Shown piece after piece: positions 46,217-56,817 of a stretch of DNA of 64,000 bases. A program made the position numbers and the translations under genes. A model generated the notes under the pieces. It did not search any database. It had not been told where the DNA came from and saw nothing but the letters and a program-made list of their open reading frames with translations. Numbering within the stretch: the first letter of the stretch is position 1; each line of letters begins with the position of its first letter. This DNA comes from Candidatus Izemoplasma sp. (GTDB lineage Bacteria > Bacillota_I > Bacilli_A > Izemoplasmatales > Izemoplasmataceae): the NCBI GenBank assembly GCA_036172455.1, contig JAXKVY010000001.1, positions 248,001 through 312,000 on the forward strand, in the 5' to 3' direction.

Positions 46217-47113
46217 TTATCCTTTTTCGGCACCTTGTGTTAAACCATAAACAAGATATTTTTGCATATAAATTTGTACCAACATAATCGGTACAGCTAA
46301 GAATAAAGCACCGGTCATAAATTTAATTGGATCATATTCATGCCCTAATGGATCCATAAATCTAAATAGCCAAATGGCAACAGTATCACGTTGTGGCATG
46401 ATAACTGATGGTAAGATATAATCTAACCATGGTTGCATGAAGGCATTAACCGCAATGAATCCCATAATCGGTACTGCAAGTGGGATAATAATTCTAATGA
46501 GTACCTGTAAGTTCGTCGCGCCATCAATGGCTGCTGCCTCATCCAATGACTTCGGAATATTACGCATAAATCCTCGTACTATAAACGTATTATATGGAAT
46601 ACTTCCCGCCACATAAATTAACGTTAAAGCAAAGGGATTATTGAGTAATCCAAATTGTCTAAAGAACATAAACAATGCAAGCATTCCCATAAATGATGGG
46701 AACATTTGAAGACCCATCATTGTCAGTAAGACACGTTTTTTTCCTTTAAAGCGATAACGCGAAAAAGCAAACCCTACTAAGGACGACAATGATACAACTA
46801 AGATCGTATTCGTCACAGCAATCATAAGAGTTGTTAAGAATGCTTGAATATAATCACTAAATGCTTGAGTATTTGTAGATTTTTCAGTAAATAATTCTTT
46901 ATAGTTTACAATACTCCACTCACTAAACTTAGGAATAACGGGCACTTGAGATAATTGTGTTGCATCTGTGAATGATGCTGATATCATCCATAATACTGGT
47001 GTGAAGACAATCACTAACATTAATCCAAGCCATCCATACACTAATACGCCGATTATGACTTTTTTAACCGTTAGCCTTCTAAAGAAACGGTTTATACGTT
47101 CTTTTACTGTCAT
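46217..47113 (-). CDS. malG: Sugar ABC permease MalG-like
   Basis: 298 residues from the ATG after GGGAGGAGGAATA; a 20-codon upstream extension overlaps malF. Six membrane helices and the CUT1 EAA loop RNIPKSLDEAAAIDGATNLQ, followed by RIIIPLAVPIMGF. It pairs with MalF to form the maltodextrin channel. The start is next to the malF stop, so translation is coupled. Confidence 0.92.
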   Translation of the reverse strand: MTVKERINRFFRRLTVKKVIIGVLVYGWLGLMLVIVFTPVLWMISASFTDATQLSQVPVIPKFSEWSIVNYKELFTEKSTNTQAFSDYIQAFLTTLMIAVTNTILVVSLSSLVGFAFSRYRFKGKKRVLLTMMGLQMFPSFMGMLALFMFFRQFGLLNNPFALTLIYVAGSIPYNTFIVRGFMRNIPKSLDEAAAIDGATNLQVLIRIIIPLAVPIMGFIAVNAFMQPWLDYILPSVIMPQRDTVAIWLFRFMDPLGHEYDPIKFMTGALFLAVPIMLVQIYMQKYLVYGLTQGAEKG

Positions 47114-47114
47114 A

Positions 47115-48827
47115 TTATTCCTCCTCCCAGAATGATTTAAGTTTACTGAGATTATATACAGCAACAAGTCCAATAAAGATGAAGATTAAAATCGAATAGA
47201 CACTTGCTAAATTATATTGATTAACAGTTGATTGGAAAGTTAGTTTATAAATCCACGAAATTAAAATATCTGTTTGTCCAGGCGCAGCTCCTAAGACACG
47301 AACACTCTGAGGTATGGCTTCAGTTGGATAACCTGGTCCACCACCACTAAGGAAATAAATCGCTCCAAAGTTGTTAAAATTAAAGGTAAACGTGGTTATA
47401 ATAACAGGCGCTGTTGCACGTAACACCCAAGGGAACGTAATATATCGAAATTTCTGGGTGTCTGTCGCACCATCAATATCGGCCGCTTCATACAGACTCG
47501 CTGGAATAGTGCCAAGTACTCCTGTTGTTAACATCATGAAGTATGGATACCCTATCCACAAGTTAACGATAATAATAATTGATTTAGCAAGCAATCCATT
47601 ATCTGGGGAAGTTAACCATAGGACATTTCCGTTACTAGCTTGTCCAACGAGTGGTTTACCAAAGATTGAAATACCTCGTAAGAACTCTCTGACAGTATCG
47701 GTCATATCCGCTTCATATAATATCTGATTCATAAGACCAAAGTTGTCCGCAAATACATTTCTAAATAACATTAAACTAATTAACGCCGGTATCGCCCATG
47801 GAATAATTAACATCACACGGAAGAAGCGTTTAAAGACAACATATTTACTTTCAATGATCAATGCTTGAATTAATCCAAGGACATAGACTGTCACACTACT
47901 CATAAAGGCATAGAATATTGTCCACCATAATACATCCCCGAAGAACTTCAACCAGTCAGGATTGGCAAATACCAGTTTAAAGGTCTCTAATCCTTGCCAG
48001 GAAAAGAGTTGTTCACCGATTGACACACGGCCTGTCCAGCTTGTAAAAGCAACTAAGAAACTGAACAAGAATGGAATCAATGTAAAGAAGACAATCAATA
48101 TCACTGCGGGGATAATAATGATATATGCAAAGAAATCATCCCATACACGGCGAATAAATGTTTTGTAGTCTTCAACTTCACCAGTTTCGCGGATATCTAT
48201 GTGAGATTGAAATGCATCTTTTATTGCAAAATACCATGTTGCGCCAAGCAACAATAATAATGATATGGCAATCGTACCCTCACCGAGTAAAACTTGTGAG
48301 TTATCAGCACTTTTCCAAGTAAAGATCTTATCAAAAATGACTATGGTTTCACCACGATAAGTATCACCTAAGACCAATTTACCTAACGTAAATAAGCCCC
48401 AAATACCTTTTGTAAAGAATCCGCCGTAATCACGGAAAAAATAAAATGGTTCTCCAGCGGCTGCTGGAAACTCCTGAATTTCACCAGATATTGCATAAAT
48501 ATAATTGCTGGTAAAAATCTCAATTAAAATAAAGATGAAAAACACTAAAAAGATTGGTAATGCTTTATACCATTGCTTGTTTCTAACTTGTCCAAGTCCA
48601 GGTAATAAGAAACTACTAATTCCCTTTAATGCCGCTTTTGGTTCTTCTTTAATCGCGTGATATATTTTAGGGAAAAAGTTAACAATGCCTAAAAAAAGCC
48701 GCTTAAAGAAATTATATATTCCTAAGACTAACTGCTTGAAAAACCGCCAAACAGACATAAGAATCCTTTCATGCAAAAAAGAGCCCACTTTGATGAGTCC
48801 TCTTTTGAATCTGCTTTCCTGATCCAT
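47115..48827 (-). CDS. malF: Sugar ABC permease MalF-like with long N-terminal extension
   Basis: 570 residues. The C-terminal ~320 residues are the CUT1 permease with EAA loop IPASLYEAADIDGATDTQKF. The N-terminal ~240 residues add amphipathic and hydrophobic segments (SSFLLPGLGQVRNKQWYKAL and further helices). Two starts are possible: ATG at 48827 with TAGGAGTGATGAC, or an internal ATG at 48758 with GAAAGGATTCTT. I keep the upstream one for its stronger ribosome site. A terminator-like hairpin lies within the first 20 codons. No ATPase (MsmK/MalK) is in the window; a shared ATPase elsewhere is likely. Confidence 0.88.
   Translation of the reverse strand: MDQESRFKRGLIKVGSFLHERILMSVWRFFKQLVLGIYNFFKRLFLGIVNFFPKIYHAIKEEPKAALKGISSFLLPGLGQVRNKQWYKALPIFLVFFIFILIEIFTSNYIYAISGEIQEFPAAAGEPFYFFRDYGGFFTKGIWGLFTLGKLVLGDTYRGETIVIFDKIFTWKSADNSQVLLGEGTIAISLLLLLGATWYFAIKDAFQSHIDIRETGEVEDYKTFIRRVWDDFFAYIIIIPAVILIVFFTLIPFLFSFLVAFTSWTGRVSIGEQLFSWQGLETFKLVFANPDWLKFFGDVLWWTIFYAFMSSVTVYVLGLIQALIIESKYVVFKRFFRVMLIIPWAIPALISLMLFRNVFADNFGLMNQILYEADMTDTVREFLRGISIFGKPLVGQASNGNVLWLTSPDNGLLAKSIIIIVNLWIGYPYFMMLTTGVLGTIPASLYEAADIDGATDTQKFRYITFPWVLRATAPVIITTFTFNFNNFGAIYFLSGGGPGYPTEAIPQSVRVLGAAPGQTDILISWIYKLTFQSTVNQYNLASVYSILIFIFIGLVAVYNLSKLKSFWEEE
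48775..48806 (-). terminator. Terminator-like hairpin in the first codons of malF
   Basis: AAAAGAG...CTCA / TGGG.CTCTTTT with a T6 run on the minus strand, 50-80 bases after the predicted transcription start. It could be an attenuator of the malFG operon. Confidence 0.45.
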
Positions 48828-48859
48828 GTCATCACTCCTAAGTTCTTAAAGATATTTCA

Positions 48860-48889
48860 ATTGTACCATAGGTTAACTTTATTTGTAAA
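48860..48889 (-). promoter_or_regulatory. malFG promoter
   Basis: Minus strand -35 TTTACA (48884-48889), 18-base spacer, -10 TACAAT (48860-48865). AAAGCGTTTACA overlaps the -35 and resembles a cre box with two mismatches. Confidence 0.55.
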
Positions 48890-48935
48890 CGCTTTAGGTC
48901 ATATCGATTTATGAAACGGGTATCATATTTTTACT

Positions 48936-48966
48936 CAAAAAAACTGAAGTCAGCTGACTTCAGTTT
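48936..48966 (-). terminator. Terminator of the ligD gene cluster
   Basis: Perfect 26-base palindrome AAACTGAAGTCAG / CTGACTTCAGTTT followed by T7 on the minus strand. Confidence 0.85.
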
Positions 48967-49846
48967 ATAATTTGTCAATTAATTTATTAAGGGATACCTG
49001 TGAACGATTAATATTTCGCCATGGATCTTTGATTTGTCCTAATCGGTTAAAAATATTATGGTAAGTATACCGTTTTGGATCAAATGATTTCACCTTAAAT
49101 TCTCTCCACGTTAAAGGGGTTGCCACAGCGGCTTCTTTTACCGTTCTTATACTATAAGGCGCCACGCTTGTTTGCCCATAGGCATTTCTTAATGTGTCAA
49201 TAAAAACTTTACCGTTTCGTTTTTGCTTGCGTTGTTCCAACGTTGTTTTTTGGGGTAACTTTTCAACTAACAATTGTGCGAAATAATCAGCAACATCTTT
49301 TACTTTATCAAATGTTAATTCTGGTTTGATTGGTACAACAATATGGACGCCTTGTGAACCTGTTGTCATAATATACGGGGTTAGCCCATTTTTCTCTAAT
49401 ACATCTTTTAATGTGAGTGCAATTGATTTTACCACTTTGAGATTGTTTTGATTGGGATCTAAATCAAATATCATTTTATTAGGGGTTGTTAGTGATGATG
49501 TGTCTGATAACCAAGTGTGTAGTGTTATCACCCCTTGATTAATTAAATAACTTAATATTTTCTTTTTATTACATAAAATTTGCTGTTGCATCTCCCCCTC
49601 TTTCAAATCAATGGCAGTCGTATGTATCCAGTTTGGAAAATAATCAGGAACTTGTTTCATGTAAAAACCTTTTTTATGAACCCCTTCTGGATACCGTTCT
49701 AATGTAACAGGACGATTTTTGATATGGGGTAACATAAAAGCCGCTATTTTTTGATAGTAGGTAATAATGTCTTCTTTTGTTAGATTATTCTCAGGAAAAT
49801 ACATTTTGTCAAGATGTGAATATTCAAAATCTTTATAGTGTTTCAT
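48965..49846 (-). CDS. ligD: Stand-alone LigD polymerase/primase (POL) domain protein
   Basis: 293 residues, equal to the archaeo-eukaryotic primase-type POL domain of LigD. Seen: YYQKIAAFMLPHIKNRPVTLERYPEG at the N-terminus, catalytic Asp pair in FDLDPNQN, TTGSQGVHIVVP, and the basic KVFIDTLRNAYGQTSVAPYS. It adds nucleotides, often ribonucleotides, at broken ends. It is the last of three genes that together equal a complete LigD, only 3 bases after the ligase gene. No Ku gene lies in the window. Confidence 0.9.
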   Translation of the reverse strand: MKHYKDFEYSHLDKMYFPENNLTKEDIITYYQKIAAFMLPHIKNRPVTLERYPEGVHKKGFYMKQVPDYFPNWIHTTAIDLKEGEMQQQILCNKKKILSYLINQGVITLHTWLSDTSSLTTPNKMIFDLDPNQNNLKVVKSIALTLKDVLEKNGLTPYIMTTGSQGVHIVVPIKPELTFDKVKDVADYFAQLLVEKLPQKTTLEQRKQKRNGKVFIDTLRNAYGQTSVAPYSIRTVKEAAVATPLTWREFKVKSFDPKRYTYHNIFNRLGQIKDPWRNINRSQVSLNKLIDKL

Positions 49847-49849
49847 GTT

Positions 49850-50860
49850 TTATTCACCACTTTCTTTATGGATATCATTAATCGGTTTATCATCTCGAAG
49901 TCCAATAAAACTAGGGTGTCTTAACTTTGAATTTTCAGTCCATTCTGTAAACGTCACCTCAGCAACGTATTTTGGTTTAACCCAATGAACATTATGAGTA
50001 TCCATTGTTTTGATATTTTGAAGCGGCGAAGAGGATTGTTCGATTGCTCTTAAATCGTTAATAAAGGTGTCTAAAAAGTGATTGGTATATCCTGTGCCAA
50101 CCTTTCCAGCATACTGTAATGTCTGGTGCTCGAAGTATCCAACCAATAGAGCGCCAAAGCCAATTCGCTTACCACTTGGATCGGTATAGCCTATAATCAC
50201 AAACTCTTGCCTGTTTATACATTTGAATTTAAGCCATTTCTTACTTCGAGAACTAAGGTATTTGCTATCATAGTCTTTAGCGATAATACCTTCCCAGTTT
50301 TTCTCGCATGCTTCTTTTAAATATGTTTTTCCTGCTTGCTTAATATGTTGAACATAATGGATTGGCTCGCCAAATTGAACCATTTCTTTCAGTAATTTTT
50401 TGCGGGTTTTTAGTGGCAATGCTCTAATATCATAGTTATCAATATAAAGTATATCAAATATATAACAATATACTTTTATATTGTTATTTTTAATCGTTGT
50501 TTCATCCTCAAGATGCATACGTTTTTGTAATTTTGAGAAACTTGTTACACCATCTTCAAAGGCAACAATTTCAGTATCCAAGATAGCTCCCGATATAGCT
50601 TGATTTTGAAACGCTTTTACAATCTCCGGATAGCGCTTATTCAAAATTTTATGATTCCTTGATAATAAGGAGATATGACGTGATTCATCAATCTGTATCA
50701 TAACTCTTTGACCATCTAGTTTACGTTCATAAATCCAGTTTTCATCATCAAAATATTCATCTGTCAATGTTGCTAGCATGAATGAAACATTATTAGGAAG
50801 ATCAGAGGTTTTGAGATCATTCACGATGCCATCATCTAAGATATCTGTTAATTTAGTCAT
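49850..50860 (-). CDS. ligD: Stand-alone ATP-dependent DNA ligase (LigD LIG domain)
   Basis: About 336 residues. The nucleotidyltransferase motif with the AMP-accepting Lys is ERKLDGQR; other motifs are LLSRNHKILN, AILDTEIVAF, EGIIAKDYDSKY and WLKFK. The OB-fold follows with GKVGTGYT. Two ATGs six bases apart are possible; I chose the second for ribosome-site spacing (AAAGGA). It overlaps the phosphoesterase gene by a few bases, so translation is coupled. It seals double-strand break ends, probably with Ku from elsewhere. Confidence 0.9.
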   Translation of the reverse strand: MTKLTDILDDGIVNDLKTSDLPNNVSFMLATLTDEYFDDENWIYERKLDGQRVMIQIDESRHISLLSRNHKILNKRYPEIVKAFQNQAISGAILDTEIVAFEDGVTSFSKLQKRMHLEDETTIKNNNIKVYCYIFDILYIDNYDIRALPLKTRKKLLKEMVQFGEPIHYVQHIKQAGKTYLKEACEKNWEGIIAKDYDSKYLSSRSKKWLKFKCINRQEFVIIGYTDPSGKRIGFGALLVGYFEHQTLQYAGKVGTGYTNHFLDTFINDLRAIEQSSSPLQNIKTMDTHNVHWVKPKYVAEVTFTEWTENSKLRHPSFIGLRDDKPINDIHKESGE

Positions 50861-51443
50861 TGTCATTGTCCTTTAAGTTTTCTATTGTTTGATCACTTAC
50901 AATGGATTTTGGTTCTGTTTTTGTCGGTTTTCGTCTACGATCTGCTGCTTTGTCATCTTCTTTGATTAATAACCATTGATCGTCGCCACGATCAATATCG
51001 ACTAGTGAGTAGCCGCCGTTAAGTTTTTCCCCTTCAAGCCATATCGAAATATGGCCCTTGTCATAAGCTGTTTTCATCGAAATAGACTCACCATCTTTTT
51101 TTGTGTTGTTCTCATATGTCCCCTTATCCCATATGATAACTTCTCCGGCCCCATAATTATCTTCGGGTATGACGCCTTCAAAGTCAGCGTATTTTAGTGG
51201 ATGATCTTCTGTCGCAATTGCTAACCGTTTGTCTGATGGATTTGTAGAAGGACCTTTGGGAACAGCCCACGACTTTAAAACACCCTCCACTTCTAAGCGA
51301 AAATCGTAATGCTCATTTGATGCATTATGTTTTTGAATAACAAAGATTGGATTATCATATGATGTATTAGCTTTCTTTTTGGGTTCAGGTGTCTGATCAA
51401 AATCTCGTTTTTTCTTATATGTATCTAATGATTTTTTTACCAT
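50853..51443 (-). CDS. Stand-alone 3'-phosphoesterase (LigD PE domain)
   Basis: 196 residues with the PE signature FVIQKHNASNEHYDFRLE, SWAVPKGPST, TEDHPLKYADFEG and YGAGEVIIWDKGTYE. The His/Asp/Arg residues bind Mn and remove 3' phosphates or terminal ribonucleotides. It has basic tails at both ends. It is first in the operon PE-LIG-POL with its own promoter and AAAGGTGATG ribosome site. Confidence 0.9.
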   Translation of the reverse strand: MVKKSLDTYKKKRDFDQTPEPKKKANTSYDNPIFVIQKHNASNEHYDFRLEVEGVLKSWAVPKGPSTNPSDKRLAIATEDHPLKYADFEGVIPEDNYGAGEVIIWDKGTYENNTKKDGESISMKTAYDKGHISIWLEGEKLNGGYSLVDIDRGDDQWLLIKEDDKAADRRRKPTKTEPKSIVSDQTIENLKDNDND

Positions 51444-51466
51444 GAACTCATCACCTTTCTAATTTT

Positions 51467-51495
51467 ATAATAACATTTAAATTATTCTGATTCAA
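51467..51495 (-). promoter_or_regulatory. Promoter of the PE-LIG-POL operon
   Basis: Minus strand -35 TTGAAT (51490-51495), 17-base spacer, -10 TATTAT (51467-51472) preceded by TG. Confidence 0.6.
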
Positions 51496-51520
51496 TTTTA
51501 ACGATACAGCTTATTTTAAA

Positions 51521-51546
51521 TAAGACACCAAAAAGGTGTCTCATTA
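51521..51546 (-). terminator. Terminator of the DUF2785 gene
   Basis: GAGACACC / GGTGTCTT stem with T5 loop and a weak T tail (TTATTT) on the minus strand. Confidence 0.6.
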
Positions 51547-51548
51547 TG

Positions 51549-52371
51549 CTATTCATTAACGCTTAAATTATGAATCGCTTTTTTTATATGATTTTTCAAT
51601 TCATAATTTGTCTCATCTAAACCGAAATATAGTGTGCTTAAAACATGCTTAACGTTTACATACACGATTAAATCATCAGGTAATTCTTTAGTTCTTTTAT
51701 AATTCGTTAAGGAGTGGATGAAGTCATAAAGTAATGTTTTATCAATATCAGGTCGTTCAACAAGTTTTAAAAATGCGTTTTTAAAACGTTCCTCTTGATT
51801 ATGATGGAACGCATAAAATGGGTTTTGTACAATAGACGATACAGTGTCAAGATATCGTTTTATCCACTCATTTGTAAAAGTTGGCTCTTTAAAAATTGTC
51901 GCAAAACATCTGAACTATGCGCAAAGAAATGTGCCCATCCTTTATGAGTTACATAGCCTCTATAATCATATTCGTGCTTGAGATACTCCAGATATGCCTG
52001 ATATAAGCGCTTCAACTCTTGACTAGATAAAACAACTTCTTTATTTGGTATAAGAAACAACATAGCGATCATAAGCGACGTAAATGTTCTTTTAAATACA
52101 CTATTCTCTTGTTTGTTTTTCAACCCATAAAATAAGTAATCTTCAGATATTAATATCTGATTTAGATTCTTTAGTTCAGTGTCTGACAGATAATCTTTAT
52201 ATACCATGTAAGCGGCTATTTCTAAAGCTAAATTATCTCGTATATAGGGATCTAAATTCCTGATTCTGACAAAGCAACTTCAAGAATTTCTTTAGCGCTT
52301 TGCGTCTCTTTTAATACATATTTTGGGTCACGTATTTGTTCAAATAATGCTATTTTTTGTTGTAGGGTCAT
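51549..52371 (-). pseudogene. DUF2785 family protein, frameshifted twice
   Basis: Three reading frames make up one ~270-residue gene. The start MTLQQKIALFEQIRDP runs to LSESGI and stop near 52256; the second frame (NLDPYIRDNLALEIAAYMVY ... GYVTHKGWAHFFAHSSDVL) stops at 51860; the third (FKEPTFTNEWIKRYLDTV ... IHNLSVNE) ends at TAG 51549. GWAHFFAHSSD is the DUF2785 hallmark. The second break is in a TTTTT run and both are fixed by one added base, so either the gene is decayed or the consensus has indel errors. Its ATG overlaps the upstream TGA stop (ATGA). Function of the family is unknown. Confidence 0.75.
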
Positions 52372-52952
52372 TGTTCACTCCCCTTTGAATCATGTTGTTT
52401 AAATGCAAAAAATAAACAGAAGGTATTTAGTATATAAAAATAACTCACATTATATATCAAAGTGAATAAACTATTTTCATAGATCATTGCCAAATATTCA
52501 AATAGATACAGTAATAATATATAGCCAAGGATAAAAACAACTAGACGAATAATCATTTGTTTCATACTCATTCGGTACCAAAGGTACACATTGATGAGAA
52601 TCAATTGTGCTGGTATGGCCAAAAAAATCATTGGTATAAAATACCCTAGATTATCACTGAATGATCGTATAATATCATACATGCCCAAAAGCGGCGTCAG
52701 AATAACCAACGGCACTACCATACTTATAGCAGCATATGCTAGTGACAACTGTTTCATGTTTGTAAAAGATATGAGTGAGATTATGCCAGGTATAATCATG
52801 ATGTATAATGTAACGAAGATGACATCTACAGGGACATCAATACTATTCATACCAAGTACCATAAATAAACTAAATGATAAAATTGTCACCATTGAAAAAC
52901 CCTGAAGAATACGTTTATTTCTATCGAAATATTGTATCAATAATGCTTTCAT
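52368..52952 (-). CDS. Hypothetical integral membrane protein, 194 residues
   Basis: About six membrane segments (SMVTILSFSLFMVLGM, VIFVTLYIMIIPGIISL, and others) with short charged loops and a Lys/Asp tail. No family recognised. Ribosome site AAGGAGACAGG. It ends in TGA that overlaps the start of the DUF2785 gene, which forms a two-gene operon and also shows that TGA is read as stop. Confidence 0.68.
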   Translation of the reverse strand: MKALLIQYFDRNKRILQGFSMVTILSFSLFMVLGMNSIDVPVDVIFVTLYIMIIPGIISLISFTNMKQLSLAYAAISMVVPLVILTPLLGMYDIIRSFSDNLGYFIPMIFLAIPAQLILINVYLWYRMSMKQMIIRLVVFILGYILLLYLFEYLAMIYENSLFTLIYNVSYFYILNTFCLFFAFKQHDSKGSEQ

Positions 52953-53301
52953 TTACCTGTCTCCTTCTTAAACAATCATGACACATCATTTCATAAAAAA
53001 ACTAGAACAAAAGTGCATCCAGTATTTATATATTAGTCAATTTAAATACGATTACGATTGCTTTTTATCGTCCATTAAAGCCTCTTAATATGGAACTTTG
53101 TTAATTAGGAATTAATAATATTTCTTTTTCGAACACTTGTTACTCACGGTTAAGAAGATGTTTAAATTGTGGCGTTAGGTAGTGTTGAATTCTTTCTCAA
53201 TACAAACGAACACATACATAGTGTGGACAAAAATGTTTAATACGCAAAAGTGCACCATGCTTAGCCCAAAAATAAACACACCATAATTGATGTGTGAGTT
53301 C
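52953..53301. other. AT-rich intergenic region without recognisable gene
   Basis: 349 bases separating two minus-strand units. I see no reading frame with family features, no tRNA and no repeat. A weak CACAC/GTGTG hairpin at 53278-53299 followed by TTTATTTTT on the minus strand may end the DsrE operon. Confidence 0.5.
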
Positions 53302-53652
53302 TTAAAATACTAATACTTTATCAGCTTCTGATGTTAGCGTTGCTAATTGACTCATTGTACTTCGTTTAGCACCCTTAACAATGCCTGTTTCATTCATCCC
53401 TCTAGCATCCATACATGTCCCACATAAATAGACATGACCTTTACGTAAGATAACCGATTTCACCATGCGTTCCATATTATAATACCCATCAGGTGTTTTT
53501 TGCCCAAGTGCCGCACTAACAACACTATCTCCCATTAGGAATACATTCACATCAGCTTTTTGTTCTTTTTGTAATGTCATCGCTAGGCGCAAGGCATTAT
53601 ATGGTTTTTCGTTTCCATAAGGTGGTTCATTGATAATAAATAGATACCTCAT
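53302..53652 (-). CDS. DsrE family protein
   Basis: 116 residues with the DsrE/TusD-like Rossmann-type fold: YLFIINEPPYGNEKPYNALR at the N-terminus, VNVFLMGDSVVSAALGQ, and a conserved-Cys region LRKGHVYLCGTCMDARGM. Family members handle persulfide or polysulfide sulfur; a sulfur relay role is plausible but partners are absent. It lies 32 bases after the DUF2975 gene. Ribosome site AGGAGG. Confidence 0.85.
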   Translation of the reverse strand: MRYLFIINEPPYGNEKPYNALRLAMTLQKEQKADVNVFLMGDSVVSAALGQKTPDGYYNMERMVKSVILRKGHVYLCGTCMDARGMNETGIVKGAKRSTMSQLATLTSEADKVLVF

Positions 53653-53684
53653 TCTTAATCCTCCTAATTAATTGAATTATACTA

Positions 53685-54152
53685 CTACTTAAGGTTTATT
53701 TTTTCGGCAAGAATACGTTTACACAACGCCGCAAGTAATGTAAGAGTAAAAGCAATACCCATCACATAGCTCATGATAAGGATTAACCCAGGCGCATCAT
53801 CCCACTGGGCGATGATAAACCAATATGGTAACTGAATAAAAAAGATCACTGTAATGATAAATAGACGCGACATAATTTGATGAACTCTTTGATAGGTTTC
53901 TTCTGTGAACAAAGCATTCTTCTCATATGCTAAGACCACTTGAAAACTGGGTACTAGCGTATAGGTGAACAATGCAGCTGCAGCCATCACTAAGATATAT
54001 ACTGGATATAAAAACCATGGTGCCAATCCATCTACTAATCCCAAAACAACATTATAGCCAATAAACCCAAATAAAAAGAGGGCGGGAAATGCTAAAAAAA
54101 TCAATGCAATTTTGAGTAATAAAGGACTATACATTTCTAACTTTTGATACAT
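53685..54152 (-). CDS. DUF2975 family membrane protein
   Basis: 155 residues with four membrane helices: ALIFLAFPALFLFGFIGY, LYPVYILVMAAAALFTYTLV, LFIITVIFFIQLPYWFII and LILIMSYVMGIAFTLTLLAA. The QVVLAYEKNALFTEETYQRV loop between helices 2 and 3 is typical of DUF2975 proteins. These often pair with a small XRE regulator, but none is next to it here. Function unknown. Confidence 0.72.
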   Translation of the reverse strand: MYQKLEMYSPLLLKIALIFLAFPALFLFGFIGYNVVLGLVDGLAPWFLYPVYILVMAAAALFTYTLVPSFQVVLAYEKNALFTEETYQRVHQIMSRLFIITVIFFIQLPYWFIIAQWDDAPGLILIMSYVMGIAFTLTLLAALCKRILAEKINLK

Positions 54153-54546
54153 GGACTCACTTACTTTCTTATCGATACTATGACATGCTCTTATAGTAGC
54201 GTTAATTTGGTATGAATAATTTTATCATAAAAAAGTGTCTTGTGCAATTTTTAATAGGACAAAGAAGCAATATCTGAGTATGTATTTTAACTACACTATG
54301 TGCTCATTAGTCTGATTTTTTGATATACTATCAATCAATATTTTTTAAGATCTATTTTATTAAATTGATAATTCACTTAGCGTATCCATATCAATACCAA
54401 TGGCGGATTTAAAACTGTTTGATTCATCTGTTAAATATTGTATATGACAGAATAGAATTGTAGAAATATGACGGAAAGAAATGTCGGTTCTACAATTCTA
54501 TTTTTTTGATATAATCGAATCAGTAAAATGATTGGAGGATATCAAA
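54153..54546. other. Region upstream of the IS21 element with long inverted repeat and promoter
   Basis: No gene. At 54452-54465 and 54488-54501 a perfect 14-bp inverted repeat, ATAGAATTGTAGAA / TTCTACAATTCTAT, is followed by T7, which would act as a plus-strand terminator ahead of the element. A TATAAT (54510-54515) lies 31 bases before the istA start. Near-repeats TGACAGAATAGAA and TGACGGAAAGAAA may be transposase-binding repeats of the left end. Confidence 0.5.
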
Positions 54547-55993
<1,447 letters not shown>

Positions 55994-56046
55994 TTTACCT
56001 ACATTTTTTACCGCTATATTTAAACAATTTTTAGTTGACTTTTACA

Positions 56047-56179
56047 TAAATATAATACGCCTGAAGAATATGAAAAAATCTCTAAATAAAGCCAAAAAAA
56101 GACCATCATTGCTGATGGTTTTTCTATTTGAATGGGTAAAATTCCCAAAATAAGTGTTGGAAATACCCTATACAGTCCA
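56047..56179 (+). mobile_element. IS3-family right-end remnant, copy 1 (direct repeat)
   Basis: 133 bases: the last 13 codons of an IS3-type OrfB (YNTPEEYEKISK then stop), a CCATCA/TGATGG hairpin with T5, and the element end CTATACAGTCCA. About 95% identical to 57679-57812, in the same orientation. The sequence left of TAAATATAATAC differs from copy 2, so the break point is there. Confidence 0.78.
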
Positions 56180-56280
56180 TTTTGTTTATTAAATAATTCT
56201 AAGAATTGATACTCATTTTCAAAAGCTTTGTTATATAAGCTTTCAAATTTATTACTACACAAAAGTTTATTGTCTTTATA

Positions 56281-56802
56281 CTAAAAAATTCCGTGTTGTA
56301 CATCAGAAACGAAATAGTAATCATATTCAATATCTGTAAATACATGAATCATATAGTTTTCTCCAATAATAAAATTAAAGATATTTTTATAAAACACTAC
56401 ATCAATTTTCTCATTTGTGTTTAAATCTTCAAAAGTATACATATTTGAATAAATAGAAAAATCTTTGATTTCTTCTAGCTTAAGGTATCTAAATTCACCT
56501 TTATCTGAGGCAAGCATACTTTCGAACGTTGGATAAAGTTCGATATGACTAAAGTTGTAATTAGTTACTATTCCATTATCATTTTCTATTGTTAAATTGA
56601 CTTGAATTATTTCAGGTTCAAGATTACTATCTACAGTTTTTTCAAAATCATTTTGCGTAGAAGTAATTTCAGGAACATTTATTGTGCTATTAGAATTATC
56701 TGCAAATTCCTGATTACTTTCGTTATTCAATTCTTCTTCAGGTATTGAATTGCACCCAACTAATAAAAATGATATAAAAAACAAAAATAATATCTTCTTC
56801 AT
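56281..56802 (-). CDS. Hypothetical lipoprotein in IS-flanked cargo
   Basis: 173 residues with lipobox LLVGCN, then a Ser/Asn/Glu-rich linker (~20-65) and a small beta-rich domain (~68-173; IIQVNLTIENDNGIVTNYNF). No family recognised. It starts 15 bases after the metalloprotease gene, so the two form an operon and may work together at the surface, for example as inhibitor, anchor or substrate. Start preceded by AAGGAGAAAA. Confidence 0.68.
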   Translation of the reverse strand: MKKILFLFFISFLLVGCNSIPEEELNNESNQEFADNSNSTINVPEITSTQNDFEKTVDSNLEPEIIQVNLTIENDNGIVTNYNFSHIELYPTFESMLASDKGEFRYLKLEEIKDFSIYSNMYTFEDLNTNEKIDVVFYKNIFNFIIGENYMIHVFTDIEYDYYFVSDVQHGIF

Positions 56803-56817
56803 AAATTTTCTCCTTCC

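Noticed and set aside
48775-48806. T-box or riboswitch upstream of malF
   Set aside because: The hairpin lacks T-box or known riboswitch core elements, and the leader is too short; only a simple attenuator-like hairpin is supported.
56020-56262. 80-codon minus-strand frame over the first IS3 remnant
   Set aside because: It runs antisense through the transposase end and terminator hairpin; no independent support.
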